NCBI GenBank assembly: GCA_037128595.1
Contig: JBAXWB010000006.1
Location: 124,001 to 188,000 of the forward strand
DNA length: 64,000 nt
From: a bacterium
GTDB taxonomy: Bacteria; Verrucomicrobiota; Kiritimatiellia; CAIKKV01; CAITUY01
Direction of reading: 5' to 3'
Shown here: positions 25,060-34,733 of the stretch, in pieces
Layout: the number at the start of each line of letters is the position of its first letter
Numbering within the stretch: the stretch's first letter is position 1
The notes under the pieces: generated by a model
The model's database searches: none
What the model was told of the DNA's origin: nothing
The model's input: only the letters and a program-made list of their open reading frames with translations
Made by a program: the position numbers and the translations under genes

Positions 25060-27252
25060 TCAAGGGCGGATGGTCGGTGAACGGTCACGCAACAGCCGCA
25101 GGGCGTTGAAGATCACCAGCAATGAGGCGCCCATGTCGGCGGCGATGGCCATCCAGAGGGTCGCCACTTGCAGCAGGGCCAAAATCATGAATACGGCCTT
25201 GAGGCCCAAGGCGAATACGATGTTCTGCCGAATGATGCAAAGGGAACGGCGCGCGTGTTGCACCAGCCAGGGCAGGCGCGTCAGGTCATCGGACATCAGG
25301 GCAATATCCGCGGTCTCAATGGCGGCATCAGATCCCGCCGCCCCCATGGCGATTCCGACGGTCGCGGCCGCCAGCGCCGGGGCATCGTTGATGCCATCGC
25401 CCACCATGGCCACCGTCCCGTGGCTCTGCTCAAGTTGCTGAATCGCCAGCATCTTGTCTTCTGGCAGAAGCTCCGCCCGGACTTCGTCCACACCTGCCAC
25501 GCGACTCACGGCATCTGCCGTTCCCTGGTTGTCCCCAGTCAGCATGACCACGTGTTGCACTCCCGCGGCCTTCAACTGGCGGATCACTTCCGTCGCTTCC
25601 GGCCGGACGGAATCCGCGACGCTGATCAGGCCGCAGACATGCTGATCACTGCCCACCACAATAACGGAATGTCCGGCATCTTCCATGCGTTGCGCCTGGT
25701 CGTGCATCTCGGACTCCTCCACCCCTTTTTCATGCAATAGCCGGTGGCTTCCCACCCAGAACAGATGGCCTTCGATCATTGCCTCGGCGCCCCGCCCTTT
25801 CAGCACTCGATAATCCTGAGCCAGCAAGGGCTCCACATGTTCTATCCGGGCCTTTCTCAGGACCGCCTGGGCCAGGGGATGGTCGCTGTGAATTTCCAGC
25901 GCCGCCACACGGGCAAGCAGCTCATTCTGCGTGTGGCCGCTCCAGGGGACGATCATCTGCACCTCGGGGCGTCCTTTGGTCAGGGTCCCAGTCTTATCCA
26001 GAGCGAAAACCTTCACGCGTCCTACGGCCTCAAGAAAGGCTCCTCCCTTGATTAAAACACCTGCCTTAGCGGCTGCCGTAAGAGCCGCCACAATACTCAC
26101 CGGCGTCGAAATCACCAGGGCGCACGGGCAGGCAATCACCAGCATTACCAACGCTTCGTAGAACCAGCGTCCCCACTCTCCGCCAAACAGCGGCGGCACC
26201 ATGGCGACCAGGAACGCCACGGCGATCATGGCGGGGGTATAATACCGCGCAAACGTCTCCACCCATTGCTCCACGGGGGCACGGCGGGCTTGAGCCTGCT
26301 CCACCATACGAATGATTCGCGCCAGGGTAGTATCCGCCGCGGGCTTGGTGGCTCTGAACTCAATCGCCCCCTCTTCATTGATGGACCCGGCGAAAACCTC
26401 ATCCCCTTCCTCTTTGGCCACCGGCATGGATTCCCCGGTAATGGGCGCCTGGTTGACCGCCGTCCGGCCTTTGGTGAGGATCCCGTCCAGCGGGATCCGC
26501 TCACCGGGGCGGACCACCACCGTGGCCCCGAGTGGAACATCTTCAACGGGTTTTTCCATGATGTCTCCGTCATGGGGACAGAGGTAGCGCGCCATCTGGG
26601 GCGTCAGATTCACGAGACTACGGATCGCCCGGCGCGCATGGCCCACACTCCAAGATTCCAACAACAGGGAAAAAGAGAAAAGGAACGAAACGGTGGCGGC
26701 CTCGAACCATTGACCAATTACCATTGCCCCGATTACCGCAATCGTCATCAGCAGGTTCATGTCCGCCCGGAAACGGCGCAGGGCATGCCAGGACTTCGGG
26801 ACAAAAAACCACCCGCCCATTAACACGGCGGCGGAATATAGCAGGATGACGGATAGCGGATACTCGTGATGCTCCATGCCCTCTCCGCCAGTCAACACAT
26901 GCAGGAGATTCCCGTGAAGCAACAGATGGGCCAGAAAACCGGCCACCACTAAAGCACCTGAAGCCCAGCACATGACTGACCGGCCATGTTTCCACCACCA
27001 GCCTTCTTCAGCGGCCCCGGCCCCGGGCCGATCCTTTTCGTCAACCGCCTGCGCTTCCAGGCCGGCCTGCCGCACCGCTATGTGAATGGATTCGTCATCC
27101 ACTTGCCCCTCAGCCCCCTGGACAGTCATGATGCCTTCAATGAGATTGAAATCAAGGGTTTCGATTCCCTGAAGTTTGCCAACTGTCTCCTTGAGCGCAT
27201 TGACTTCTTCCGCGCAATCCATTCCCCTGATTCTATATTTCTTCTGGTTCAT
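25060..27252 (-). CDS. zntA: Zn/Cd/Pb-type P1B ATPase (ZntA/CadA-like)
   Basis: 730-residue inner-membrane efflux pump for divalent soft metals. A short N-terminal heavy-metal domain has GMDCAEEV (one Cys, with acidic residues replacing the second), known in many Zn-type pumps. Then come TGES, ACPCALVISTP in TM6, DKTGTLT, GDGINDAPALAAATVG, and a C-terminal pair matching the P1B-2 class: TM7 Lys in FALGLKAVFM and TM8 Asp in AIAADMGAS. An upstream frame extends to 27285, but the ATG at 27252 has GGAGG six bases upstream. It follows the PII gene by 75 bases and ends the RND efflux operon. Confidence 0.93.
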   Translation of the reverse strand: MNQKKYRIRGMDCAEEVNALKETVGKLQGIETLDFNLIEGIMTVQGAEGQVDDESIHIAVRQAGLEAQAVDEKDRPGAGAAEEGWWWKHGRSVMCWASGALVVAGFLAHLLLHGNLLHVLTGGEGMEHHEYPLSVILLYSAAVLMGGWFFVPKSWHALRRFRADMNLLMTIAVIGAMVIGQWFEAATVSFLFSFSLLLESWSVGHARRAIRSLVNLTPQMARYLCPHDGDIMEKPVEDVPLGATVVVRPGERIPLDGILTKGRTAVNQAPITGESMPVAKEEGDEVFAGSINEEGAIEFRATKPAADTTLARIIRMVEQAQARRAPVEQWVETFARYYTPAMIAVAFLVAMVPPLFGGEWGRWFYEALVMLVIACPCALVISTPVSIVAALTAAAKAGVLIKGGAFLEAVGRVKVFALDKTGTLTKGRPEVQMIVPWSGHTQNELLARVAALEIHSDHPLAQAVLRKARIEHVEPLLAQDYRVLKGRGAEAMIEGHLFWVGSHRLLHEKGVEESEMHDQAQRMEDAGHSVIVVGSDQHVCGLISVADSVRPEATEVIRQLKAAGVQHVVMLTGDNQGTADAVSRVAGVDEVRAELLPEDKMLAIQQLEQSHGTVAMVGDGINDAPALAAATVGIAMGAAGSDAAIETADIALMSDDLTRLPWLVQHARRSLCIIRQNIVFALGLKAVFMILALLQVATLWMAIAADMGASLLVIFNALRLLRDRSPTIRP

Positions 27253-27327
27253 TGGCTCCCTCCAAGCAGAAGCAATGTACCACATCGCCGAGAGCGCTGA
27301 CGATCAGGATCCAAACCGGATGATCCA

Positions 27328-27669
27328 CTACAAAACGGCCTCGCCCTCCTCACCTGTCCGAATATCCACCGCACAGGTCACTTCAGTGACGAAGATTTTG
27401 CCGTCGCCATGCCGCCCGGTATGCGCACTTTCCCTGATCATCTGGACCATTGCCAAAGCCGACTCATCAGGACAGACAATCTCGATCTTGACCTTTGGGG
27501 CGTAGCCTAACTCCACCGCCTCGTCTTCGTAATGCGAAGTATTCCTTTCTCTACTCCGTCCAAACCCCTGGCACGCCATCACGGTCACCCCATGAACCTT
27601 TTTTGCGCGCAGCGCAGCGGCGACTTTCTCCAGCATGAACGGTTGAATATAGGCGACAATTGATTTCAT
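27328..27669 (-). CDS. PII-like regulator within the metal-efflux operon
   Basis: 113 residues, the length of GlnB/GlnK. Recognisable parts: MKSIVAYIQPFMLEKVAAAL (beta1-alpha1), VHGVTVMACQGFGR leading into the T-loop region, KVKIEIVCPDE, and GRHGDGKIFVTEV with the B-loop HxGDGKI matching true PII. The T-loop (RSRERNTSHYEDEAVELGY) differs from GlnB and lacks the canonical uridylylated Tyr context. Its ATG overlaps the RND pump stop (ATGA), so it is co-translated with the pump. PII proteins next to heavy-metal RND pumps are known, but their ligand is not settled. Confidence 0.88.
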   Translation of the reverse strand: MKSIVAYIQPFMLEKVAAALRAKKVHGVTVMACQGFGRSRERNTSHYEDEAVELGYAPKVKIEIVCPDESALAMVQMIRESAHTGRHGDGKIFVTEVTCAVDIRTGEEGEAVL

Positions 27670-30600
27670 GATTTCTCCAATTCGTTGATAGTCATCCTTT
27701 TGTCTTTTCTCGTTTCCAACAGGTAGTAGAGCGCCGGCAACACGATCAACGTGAGCAATAACGCTGTAACCAAGCCGCCCATTACCACGGCCGCAATCGG
27801 CCGCTGGATTTCAGCACCACTTCCCGTGGCATACAGCATCGGCCATAAACCGAGAAAAGCGGCCATCGACGTCATGAGCAGAGGCCGCAACCGCAGTTCG
27901 CAACCGCGAATAACCGCATCCCGAGGCGAGAGACCTTGCATTCTTAATTGGGTGAAGAAGGACACCAATAGAACCCCATTTTGGACGGCGACACCGAACA
28001 GGGCGATAAACCCTACCGACGCCGAAACGCTCAGGTTGATGCCGAGGGCCAGGATCAGCAGAATCCCTCCTACAAAGGCAAACGGCAGATTACTCAACAC
28101 GAGCAACGCATTACGAACAGATTGAAATGCCATGAACAGCATCAGAAAGATCAATCCGATGGAAAGGGGCACCACCAGCATAAGCCGCCTCATCGCGCGC
28201 TGCTGGTTCTCAAACTGCCCTCCGTAATCCGCAAAATACCCCTCTGGCAACTCATCGACAACCGGGCTAATCGCTTTGCGAACTTCTCCCACAAAACTAC
28301 CCATGTCACGGCCCCGGATATTGCACTCGACCACCACGCGCCGCATTCCGTTCTCGCGACTGACTTGTGCCGGAGCCTCGACTTCCCTGATCCTCGCCAG
28401 TTCACCCAATGGGATACGGGCACCTTCAGGGGATGGCACCAAAAGCCGCTCCAACTCTGGAATGTCCCTCCTTAATTCGACAGGGAAGCGCACGAGAACC
28501 GCAAATCGTTTTTGCTGCGCAACGACCGTCGTCGCGACTTTGCCCCCCACAGCCGTCTCCACGATCTCGTTGATGTCTGCAATGTTGATCTTGTATCGGG
28601 CAATGGCCTTCCGGTCGATCACGATTTCTACCTGCGGGAATCCCGACACTTGCTCGACTTTCACGTCCTCAGCACCCCGAATCCCCTGCATGAGCGCAGC
28701 CGCTCGATTTGCGTTCTGACGCAAGACCTCAAGGTCAGGACCAAAAAACTTGATCGCAAGATCGCTCTTAATTCCTGAAATCAGCTCATTTACGCGTAAT
28801 GCAATAGGCTGGGAAAACGACATGCGGATTCCCGGAATAACGGCAAGCTCCTTCTGCATTGCCACCACGAGTTCCGTCTTGGAGAGTCGACTTTTCCAGT
28901 CATTCTTCGGATACAACATGATAAACACATCATTTTGCTCCGGCCCCATGGGATCTTCCGAAATCTCGGCCCGCCCCGTTTTGGTGACAACCGATTGAAC
29001 CTCGGGGAAGCGTGCCAGGAGTCTGCGTTCGATCTCCGTCCCGACGGCAACGGAACCCTCCAAAGACGCGGAGGGAAGCCTCACGACGTTAATCGCGATG
29101 GCCCCTTCATCCAGCTGGGGAAGGAATTCGGTGCCGACCCGGGGAACCAAACATAACGCCATCATCAGAAGCCCCACCGCACACATCACCACGGTTTTCG
29201 GACGGCGCAGGGAGAAGTGCAAGGCAGGTAAATAGCCCCGTTTGACCATTCGCATGGCGAAGTTATCCCGCTCCTCCTTCCGGCCGCGTAAAAAGATAGA
29301 GGACAACACGGGCACAATCGTCAGCGAAACCAGCAAAGATCCCGCCATGGCAAAGACCATGGTATAAGCGAGTGGACGGAACATCTTGCCTTCCATTTGT
29401 TCAAGAGAGAACAGGGGCAGGAAAACAATGACGATGATCAGAATGGCGAAAACAACGGGCTTCGCCACTTCACGTACCGCTTCATAGGCAATCTCGAGTC
29501 GCGACAAGCCACTGCCCACTTTCTCAGAGAGATGTCGTGCGATGTTCTCGCAGACAACAATCGACGCATCGACAATCATTCCCAGCGCGATGGCCAAGCC
29601 GCCTAAACTCATCAGGTTGGCCGTGATCCCCTGCCAACCCATCAAGATAAACGCAATAAACGCCGTGAACGGCAAGGATAACGCCACAATCACAGAGGCC
29701 CGGAAATTTCCCAGGAAGAGGAACAGAATCACGATGACGAAGATGCTACCTTCCATCAAAGCCTTTCCCACCGTATGAATGCAGGCCTGAATCAAGGCGG
29801 TCCGGTCGTAGAAGGGGTTGATGGTAACCCCCTTCGGCAAACCTGCTTGGATCTTCGGAATCGCCTTTTTAACCGCCTCCACAACGATCTTGGAATTCTG
29901 ATCCTTAAGCATGATCGTCATACCTGCCACGGCCTCCCCTTTACCGTCGCGGGTCACCGCGCCCTGGCGGGTTTCCGGCCCCACTTTTACGCTAGCCACA
30001 TCACGGAGGAAAACCGGTGCCCCATCCCTGGCTTCCAGCACAATGTTCTCGATATCCTCAATTCCCTGGATCAGCCCCAGGCTCCTCACGTATGCTTGCT
30101 CCCAGCCCCTTACCAGGAAGTTTCCTCCTGCGTTGGCGTTGTTACGTTCAACGGCCTGCAATACATCTGCCAAAGTGACGCCATACTTGAGAAGCCGGTT
30201 CTGATCCACGAGCACGTGATATTGTTTCACAAACCCACCGAAACTATTGACTTCAGTCACGCCGGGAATCACCCTGAGTTGCGGGGCGATATACCAGTCC
30301 TGAATGGTGCGCAACTCCATCGGAGTATGCGTTTCGCTCTCCAGGGTGTACTGGTAGATTTCCCCAAGACCGGTGCTGATCGGACCCATTTCAGGCTCGG
30401 CCCAGGACGGTAGCAACTCCTTGGCTGACTGCAATCTCTGGAACACCAGTTGCCGTGCAAAGTAGAGATCCACTTTGTCGTCCAGCACGATAATGACCTG
30501 CGAAAGCGCCGCCTTCGACAGGGACCTCACCTGCGTAACTCCCGGCAGACCTTGCATCGCCATTTCGATTGGCGCAGTGACTTGCTGCTCCACATCGAGT

Positions 30601-30773
30601 GGCGCTAAACCTGGCGCATCCGTAAGGATCATTACCTGAACATTGGTCACGTCGGGGAACGCATCGACTGGCAGCGTCTTCCAGGCAAACAGCCCGCCAC
30701 CAGCCACCATGAGAGTTCCTAAAATGACCAGTAAGCGCTGGTGCAAAACAAATCGAATGAGTTTGTCAAACAT
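27666..30773 (-). CDS. cusA: Heavy-metal RND efflux pump, CusA/CzcA family
   Basis: 1035-residue inner-membrane proton antiporter of a tripartite pump. Twelve helices and two large periplasmic loops are in the usual order. TM4 reads IALGMIVDASIVVCEN (Asp402, Glu409): the second Asp/Glu pair is kept, but the first Asp of CzcA-type TM4 is replaced, as in CusA. By contrast, the periplasmic substrate region has NELISGIKSD, which is CzcA/CnrA-like and lacks the Met of Cu(I)-type CusA. The metal is therefore unsure, probably a divalent ion. Start ATG at 30773, 15 bases after the adaptor gene. Confidence 0.93.
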   Translation of the reverse strand: MFDKLIRFVLHQRLLVILGTLMVAGGGLFAWKTLPVDAFPDVTNVQVMILTDAPGLAPLDVEQQVTAPIEMAMQGLPGVTQVRSLSKAALSQVIIVLDDKVDLYFARQLVFQRLQSAKELLPSWAEPEMGPISTGLGEIYQYTLESETHTPMELRTIQDWYIAPQLRVIPGVTEVNSFGGFVKQYHVLVDQNRLLKYGVTLADVLQAVERNNANAGGNFLVRGWEQAYVRSLGLIQGIEDIENIVLEARDGAPVFLRDVASVKVGPETRQGAVTRDGKGEAVAGMTIMLKDQNSKIVVEAVKKAIPKIQAGLPKGVTINPFYDRTALIQACIHTVGKALMEGSIFVIVILFLFLGNFRASVIVALSLPFTAFIAFILMGWQGITANLMSLGGLAIALGMIVDASIVVCENIARHLSEKVGSGLSRLEIAYEAVREVAKPVVFAILIIVIVFLPLFSLEQMEGKMFRPLAYTMVFAMAGSLLVSLTIVPVLSSIFLRGRKEERDNFAMRMVKRGYLPALHFSLRRPKTVVMCAVGLLMMALCLVPRVGTEFLPQLDEGAIAINVVRLPSASLEGSVAVGTEIERRLLARFPEVQSVVTKTGRAEISEDPMGPEQNDVFIMLYPKNDWKSRLSKTELVVAMQKELAVIPGIRMSFSQPIALRVNELISGIKSDLAIKFFGPDLEVLRQNANRAAALMQGIRGAEDVKVEQVSGFPQVEIVIDRKAIARYKINIADINEIVETAVGGKVATTVVAQQKRFAVLVRFPVELRRDIPELERLLVPSPEGARIPLGELARIREVEAPAQVSRENGMRRVVVECNIRGRDMGSFVGEVRKAISPVVDELPEGYFADYGGQFENQQRAMRRLMLVVPLSIGLIFLMLFMAFQSVRNALLVLSNLPFAFVGGILLILALGINLSVSASVGFIALFGVAVQNGVLLVSFFTQLRMQGLSPRDAVIRGCELRLRPLLMTSMAAFLGLWPMLYATGSGAEIQRPIAAVVMGGLVTALLLTLIVLPALYYLLETRKDKRMTINELEKS

Positions 30774-30788
30774 GGTATTATCCTTTCA

Positions 30789-32123
30789 TCAATCCGCGCA
30801 ACCCGCGCCCATCTTTTCCCGCAACACGTCCGACTTGAGCAGGAAGGCCCCGTCAGTAGCGATGGTGTCACCGGCCTGCAACCCTTTGCTGATTTCCACC
30901 ATGCCGAAAAATTCACGCCCTTGCCGAACGTCCTGCCGGACGAAAAAATCATCCTTCCAATGCTTAAACACAAAGGACTTACCCTCGTCCGATAACACCG
31001 AGGTTCGCGGCACGGCCAAAATCTCTTCCTGTTGACCATTCCCAAGGGAGATCGCGGCTTCGCAGAACATCCCCGGACGCAGTTCCATCCCGGCGTTCTC
31101 CACCGTGGCGCGTACTTTCACCGTACGGGTTTCCTCGTTCATCGTCGCACCCACGTAATCAAGAACCCCTTTGAAAAGCCGGTCTGGAAAAGCTGACACC
31201 AAAATCTCAACCCCAACGGTTCCCTGTTTCTTAGCCGCCAGTAGTGGAGCCAGATCTCGCGATTGCACGTTAGCCCAAACCCATACCGTCGTCAGATCGG
31301 AGAGCAACATCAGGTCTTTTCCAGGCTCGACCATCTCGCCGGTAACGGCGTGCTTCTCGATGATCGTCCCTGCGGCCGGTGCGCGAACCGAAAGGCGACC
31401 TGCGCCCACCTCATGCGAAGGCTCCCGCATTTTAACCAGATCTTCTTCTGTTATGCCCAACACATGAAGGGTCTGCTCAGAGGCTTGCAAATCCGTCCTA
31501 TGCTGTTCATATGTCATTTGCGCGGCAATCATATCCTGCTCTGAGCCCACATTTTGCGCCCTGAGTTTTGTTTCTCGCGTAAAAATCTTTCCAGAGAGTT
31601 CGCTCAACGTTCGATTGCGCTCATATTCCGCCAGGGCTTTCCCCAGTTCCACGCTTGCCAGAGTGAGCAAGGTATCACCCGCCTTGACGCACGCACCGAT
31701 ATCCGCCGACACTGACTCGATAATACCGGGAATGCGGGGGCTTATATGCGCCGCTGTATTCTCATTCAGCCCCACTTCTCCGATTGTTTTCAACACCGCT
31801 GAAACCCGGGTTCTTGCCACTCTCTGCGTGCCGACTAAGCCCCCTCCGTCTGCCCGCTTTAAGAGACTGGACGCCAGTTTCACGACACCGGCTTCATACC
31901 GGCATTCATCACACTGATAGATCGGCACACCGTGTTCACATTTTATCGCTACCCGGTCCGCCAAGGATGCAGGGGGTGCCTCACTAGGCTCTTTCTCACT
32001 CACCGCCGCTGGTTCCTTCGACGCCTGTTCGCTGTCTTTTTCTTTTCCGCATCCGCTTGTTATCACTAAAACTGTCAACAGGGCACCGAGCCCGCTTATG
32101 ATCTTCCAATTTTCTTTATTCAT
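30789..32123 (-). CDS. cusB: RND efflux periplasmic adaptor lipoprotein (CusB/CzcB family)
   Basis: 444 residues. The N-terminal signal ends in a lipobox, VITSGCGK, so the protein should be lipid-anchored on the periplasmic side. A metal-binding hairpin, IKCEHGVPIYQCDECRYEAG (about 60-80), precedes the adaptor body, with four Cys/His ligands as in heavy-metal-binding adaptor domains. Then follow a barrel-sandwich hybrid (ISPRIPGIIESV), a helical hairpin (about 165-235), the second lipoyl half (VRAPAAGTIIEKHAV) and beta-barrel/proximal domains. AAGGA lies about 10 bases before the ATG. It sits between the TolC and pump genes. Confidence 0.92.
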   Translation of the reverse strand: MNKENWKIISGLGALLTVLVITSGCGKEKDSEQASKEPAAVSEKEPSEAPPASLADRVAIKCEHGVPIYQCDECRYEAGVVKLASSLLKRADGGGLVGTQRVARTRVSAVLKTIGEVGLNENTAAHISPRIPGIIESVSADIGACVKAGDTLLTLASVELGKALAEYERNRTLSELSGKIFTRETKLRAQNVGSEQDMIAAQMTYEQHRTDLQASEQTLHVLGITEEDLVKMREPSHEVGAGRLSVRAPAAGTIIEKHAVTGEMVEPGKDLMLLSDLTTVWVWANVQSRDLAPLLAAKKQGTVGVEILVSAFPDRLFKGVLDYVGATMNEETRTVKVRATVENAGMELRPGMFCEAAISLGNGQQEEILAVPRTSVLSDEGKSFVFKHWKDDFFVRQDVRQGREFFGMVEISKGLQAGDTIATDGAFLLKSDVLREKMGAGCAD

Positions 32124-32149
32124 GTTATTCGTTTTCCTTAAGTAGTGTT

Positions 32150-33484
32150 TTATTGAATGGTATTGAGTGGGGTTCCGGTCAATCTTTCCAGATCCGCCGC
32201 CGCCTTGTGATAGGCTGCCAGCACATCCAGATAGCGGGATTTTGCTTCACCCAGAGTCCGCTGGGTGTCCAACATCTCCAAATACCCTAATTTCCCCTCC
32301 TGATATCCTGTTTTCGCCGTATCGAAGGCTTGTTGGGCACCGGGAAGTAATTCTTCCTTGGTCGTCACCGCCTCGGCTCGCGCCATGGCGAGTCGGTTAT
32401 GGGCTTCAACCAGATCCGTCTCCACACGCAAGCGGGCAGCGCGTTGTTCATAGTCAACGCGGGTGGCCTGATGTGACGCCGCCAGAATGCCACCGGCGTT
32501 TCGATTGAACAACGGGAGTGGCAGCGACAGCCCGGCGGTGAAGGCATGGGATCCATCCTCCTCGAAGCGGCTGATACCGGCATTGAGGCTGATATCTGAA
32601 ATACGTTCAGACTTTGCCACCGCCAACGATTTCCGACTTAAAGCCACTTCATCCTTCCAGCGGGCCACTTCCGGTGTACGTTCGAGTGTGGCAGCGAGAG
32701 CCTCAACCGAGGGCACCTCTTTGACCGCATCTAAATCGCCTCCGGCCTCCCTGAACAGGGGCAGGTTCGCGCCCCATGTGGACGCGAGGCGTCTGCGTGC
32801 GGTATCCAGCTCCCTTAGAGCCCGATCCCGTGCAATGAGAGCGGAGGCCACTTCGACCCCTGCTTTGGTTTCCTCAAGTGGCGGGACTTTCCCCGACTGC
32901 ACCCGTTTCGCTGCGGCCAAGCGTACATCTTCGGCCAGAACCAGAAGTGATTGCGCCAGCGATAGTTGGCCCTGGGCCAACAGGACATCTACATAGGCTT
33001 TCTTGGTCGAGATGAGAACATCCAGACGTTTTGCTTCGTAATCCCATCCCACCAACCGCGCTTCCGCCTGAGCCACATGCCGACGGCTGCCCCGCTTTCC
33101 GCCCCATTCAAGGGTCTGGCTCAGAAGGGCCGTAGTTTGCGCGGCCTCGTATCCTTTGCGTGCCCCCGATCCCCCAAACTCCTCGGCGGTGAGCTCAAAC
33201 GTGGGATTCGCCCAGGCCCCCGCTTGCTGCGTGGCCCCTTCTGCCGCCCGGACGCCATACGCCGATCCCATCAATTCAGGGCTCTGCATCAAGGCCCGCT
33301 CCAAGGTGCTTTGAAGTGAAATCACTCCGTCCGGTTCGTGTGGCAACTGGGTGCGGATCGTTTGTGATTCCGGGACACCCGGGCTCGCGTCATTCTGCCC
33401 ATATCCGGTTAGCCCCAGCCCCATCAGGGCCAATACGAGCAGTTTACGCAACACGACGTGATAACCATGCCTTTTCCGATTCAT
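32150..33484 (-). CDS. TolC-family outer-membrane channel (CusC/CzcC type)
   Basis: 444 residues with a cleavable signal (LRKLLVLALMGLGLTGYGQ). The repeat structure of outer-membrane efflux proteins is visible: two long helical halves with LSQTLEWGGKRGSRR and SLPLPLFNRNAGGI, each followed by amphipathic heptads. The frame extends to 33580, but the ATG at 33484 has AGGAG six bases upstream and places the signal correctly. It is first in the operon that continues with cusB, cusA, PII and zntA. A promoter was not clear in the 100 bases upstream. Confidence 0.9.
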   Translation of the reverse strand: MNRKRHGYHVVLRKLLVLALMGLGLTGYGQNDASPGVPESQTIRTQLPHEPDGVISLQSTLERALMQSPELMGSAYGVRAAEGATQQAGAWANPTFELTAEEFGGSGARKGYEAAQTTALLSQTLEWGGKRGSRRHVAQAEARLVGWDYEAKRLDVLISTKKAYVDVLLAQGQLSLAQSLLVLAEDVRLAAAKRVQSGKVPPLEETKAGVEVASALIARDRALRELDTARRRLASTWGANLPLFREAGGDLDAVKEVPSVEALAATLERTPEVARWKDEVALSRKSLAVAKSERISDISLNAGISRFEEDGSHAFTAGLSLPLPLFNRNAGGILAASHQATRVDYEQRAARLRVETDLVEAHNRLAMARAEAVTTKEELLPGAQQAFDTAKTGYQEGKLGYLEMLDTQRTLGEAKSRYLDVLAAYHKAAADLERLTGTPLNTIQ

Positions 33485-33595
33485 AAGTTCTCCTAATACG
33501 TTGATCAATACCGTGACGTCAGCCTCGATTGAGGGGGTGACAAGATAGAATCCGCCCTTGGTTCCCGCCTTTACAGGCAAGCAACATCAATGGCG

Positions 33596-33615
33596 AAAAA
33601 GGGCGAAGCGCCCTT
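33596..33615 (-). terminator. Rho-independent terminator after the small secreted Cys-rich gene
   Basis: AAGGGCG-CTT-CGCCCTT on the minus strand followed by three further T. It overlaps the stop codon of the upstream small gene and separates it from the RND operon. Confidence 0.7.
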
Positions 33616-33883
33616 AAGCGGAGATAGGTGGACGAAAGACGTCATTCACCAAGAGGATTTCCAACCATTGCGGGTGGAACATTACAGTAAACTGAAGCAT
33701 CGTCGAAATCGGCACATTGGCAGGACTGTCGAAAGGCATGGTCGGACCGGTGTGACAATTACACGAGCACTCGGTTTCGCAGACATCCCCGTGAGAATCA
33801 CCACATACGGAAAATTCCGCCATGGCGGCGCAAAAGACAACGATAAGCAAAACCGCTGCCATCCATGTTCTGATTCTCAACAT
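33614..33883 (-). CDS. Small secreted Cys-rich protein beside the metal-efflux operon
   Basis: 89 residues. A classical signal peptide (MLRIRTW, then a hydrophobic core to about residue 21) is followed by the cysteine cluster CGDSHGDVCETECSCNCH (C27, C35, C39, C41, C43 with two His), then a hydrophobic tail ending FRPPISA. Likely periplasmic and metal-binding, as judged from the ligands and its position in front of the RND pump; the function is not established. The ORF can be extended with a TTG, which I reject. A near-consensus promoter ends so close to the ATG at 33883 that the mRNA may have almost no leader. It has its own terminator. Confidence 0.7.
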   Translation of the reverse strand: MLRIRTWMAAVLLIVVFCAAMAEFSVCGDSHGDVCETECSCNCHTGPTMPFDSPANVPISTMLQFTVMFHPQWLEILLVNDVFRPPISA

Positions 33884-33891
33884 AGCATATG

Positions 33892-33921
33892 ATGATACAC
33901 ACCATGCATAAGCCCTGTCAA
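33892..33921 (-). promoter_or_regulatory. Near-consensus sigma-70 promoter of the small secreted Cys-rich gene
   Basis: TTGACA (33916-33921), 18-base spacer and TATCAT (33892-33897) on the minus strand. The predicted transcription start is about two bases before the ATG at 33883. Confidence 0.6.
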
Positions 33922-33989
33922 TCAACTCTCATCAACTCTCATCGCTGAACTATTGAGAGGCAATTTCTCACCACGCGGAATCGATTGGG

Positions 33990-34691
33990 TCACGGAGCCG
34001 TATAAATCAGATACAGACCCCCTGCAAGAACCAGAGCCCCACATACCTTTTTCAAAATCACCGCACCCTTCGACTTCTCATTCCAATCCAGGTAATGCTG
34101 AACCACCCCGGTAAACGTACCGGCCAGCACGATCACGGCACAGTGGCCCACACCGTAGAACACGAGTAAGAGGAGGCCATACGTCAGATTCGTCGAAGCC
34201 AACTTGAACGACACGGCTAGCATCGGCGCCATATACGCAAACGTACAGGGACCGAGCGCGATTCCGAATACCAGACCTAAAATGAGCGCCGCCAGCATGC
34301 CCTTGCGCTTCATCCCTGGCTGAGCCGCCCCCGGCAGGGGAAGTCGGATGGCATCCAACAGGTAAAGGCCGACGACAAAAAAGATGGCGGCGACGGCGTA
34401 GTTTCCCCAGCGCCCCACATCCCCCATCATCCGGCCGGCCGCTGCCGTAATGCCCCCGATCACGCCGATGGTGATCAGAATCCCAACCGCGAACAGCAAG
34501 GAAAGGGTGAACGCCCGACGGGTCGTCATCCGCCCCTGCTGGTCAATAAACCCGACAATCAAAGGGATGCTCGCCAGATGGCAGGGACTGAGCAAAATAC
34601 TGAGCACGCCCCAGACAAAAGCGGCGGTTAACGCCAATGCCGCCGAGCCTTCAACGGCATGTGACAAGGCAGTAAATAATTCTTCAAGCAT
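33990..34691 (-). CDS. CcdA-like membrane protein (second copy; possibly ArsG-type)
   Basis: 233 residues, six predicted helices. The two conserved cysteines of CcdA are present: C37 in LLSPCHLASIP and C149 in ALGPCTFAYMAP. It could shuttle electrons to the adjacent membrane thioredoxin. Relatives of this sequence type have also been annotated as ArsG organoarsenical permeases, which I cannot separate by reading alone. GGAGGAG lies eight bases before the ATG. It is third after the permease and the thioredoxin, from which it is separated by a palindromic repeat. Confidence 0.85.
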   Translation of the reverse strand: MLEELFTALSHAVEGSAALALTAAFVWGVLSILLSPCHLASIPLIVGFIDQQGRMTTRRAFTLSLLFAVGILITIGVIGGITAAAGRMMGDVGRWGNYAVAAIFFVVGLYLLDAIRLPLPGAAQPGMKRKGMLAALILGLVFGIALGPCTFAYMAPMLAVSFKLASTNLTYGLLLLVFYGVGHCAVIVLAGTFTGVVQHYLDWNEKSKGAVILKKVCGALVLAGGLYLIYTAP

Positions 34692-34733
34692 CTTCTATCT
34701 CCTCCCTCTTAGGCAGGGGCGCGAAAATTACCC

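Noticed and set aside
33921-33940. Two tandem copies of ATCAACTCTC
   Set aside because: Only two copies; they lie upstream of the -35 of the small secreted gene and could matter, but nothing more supports an operator.
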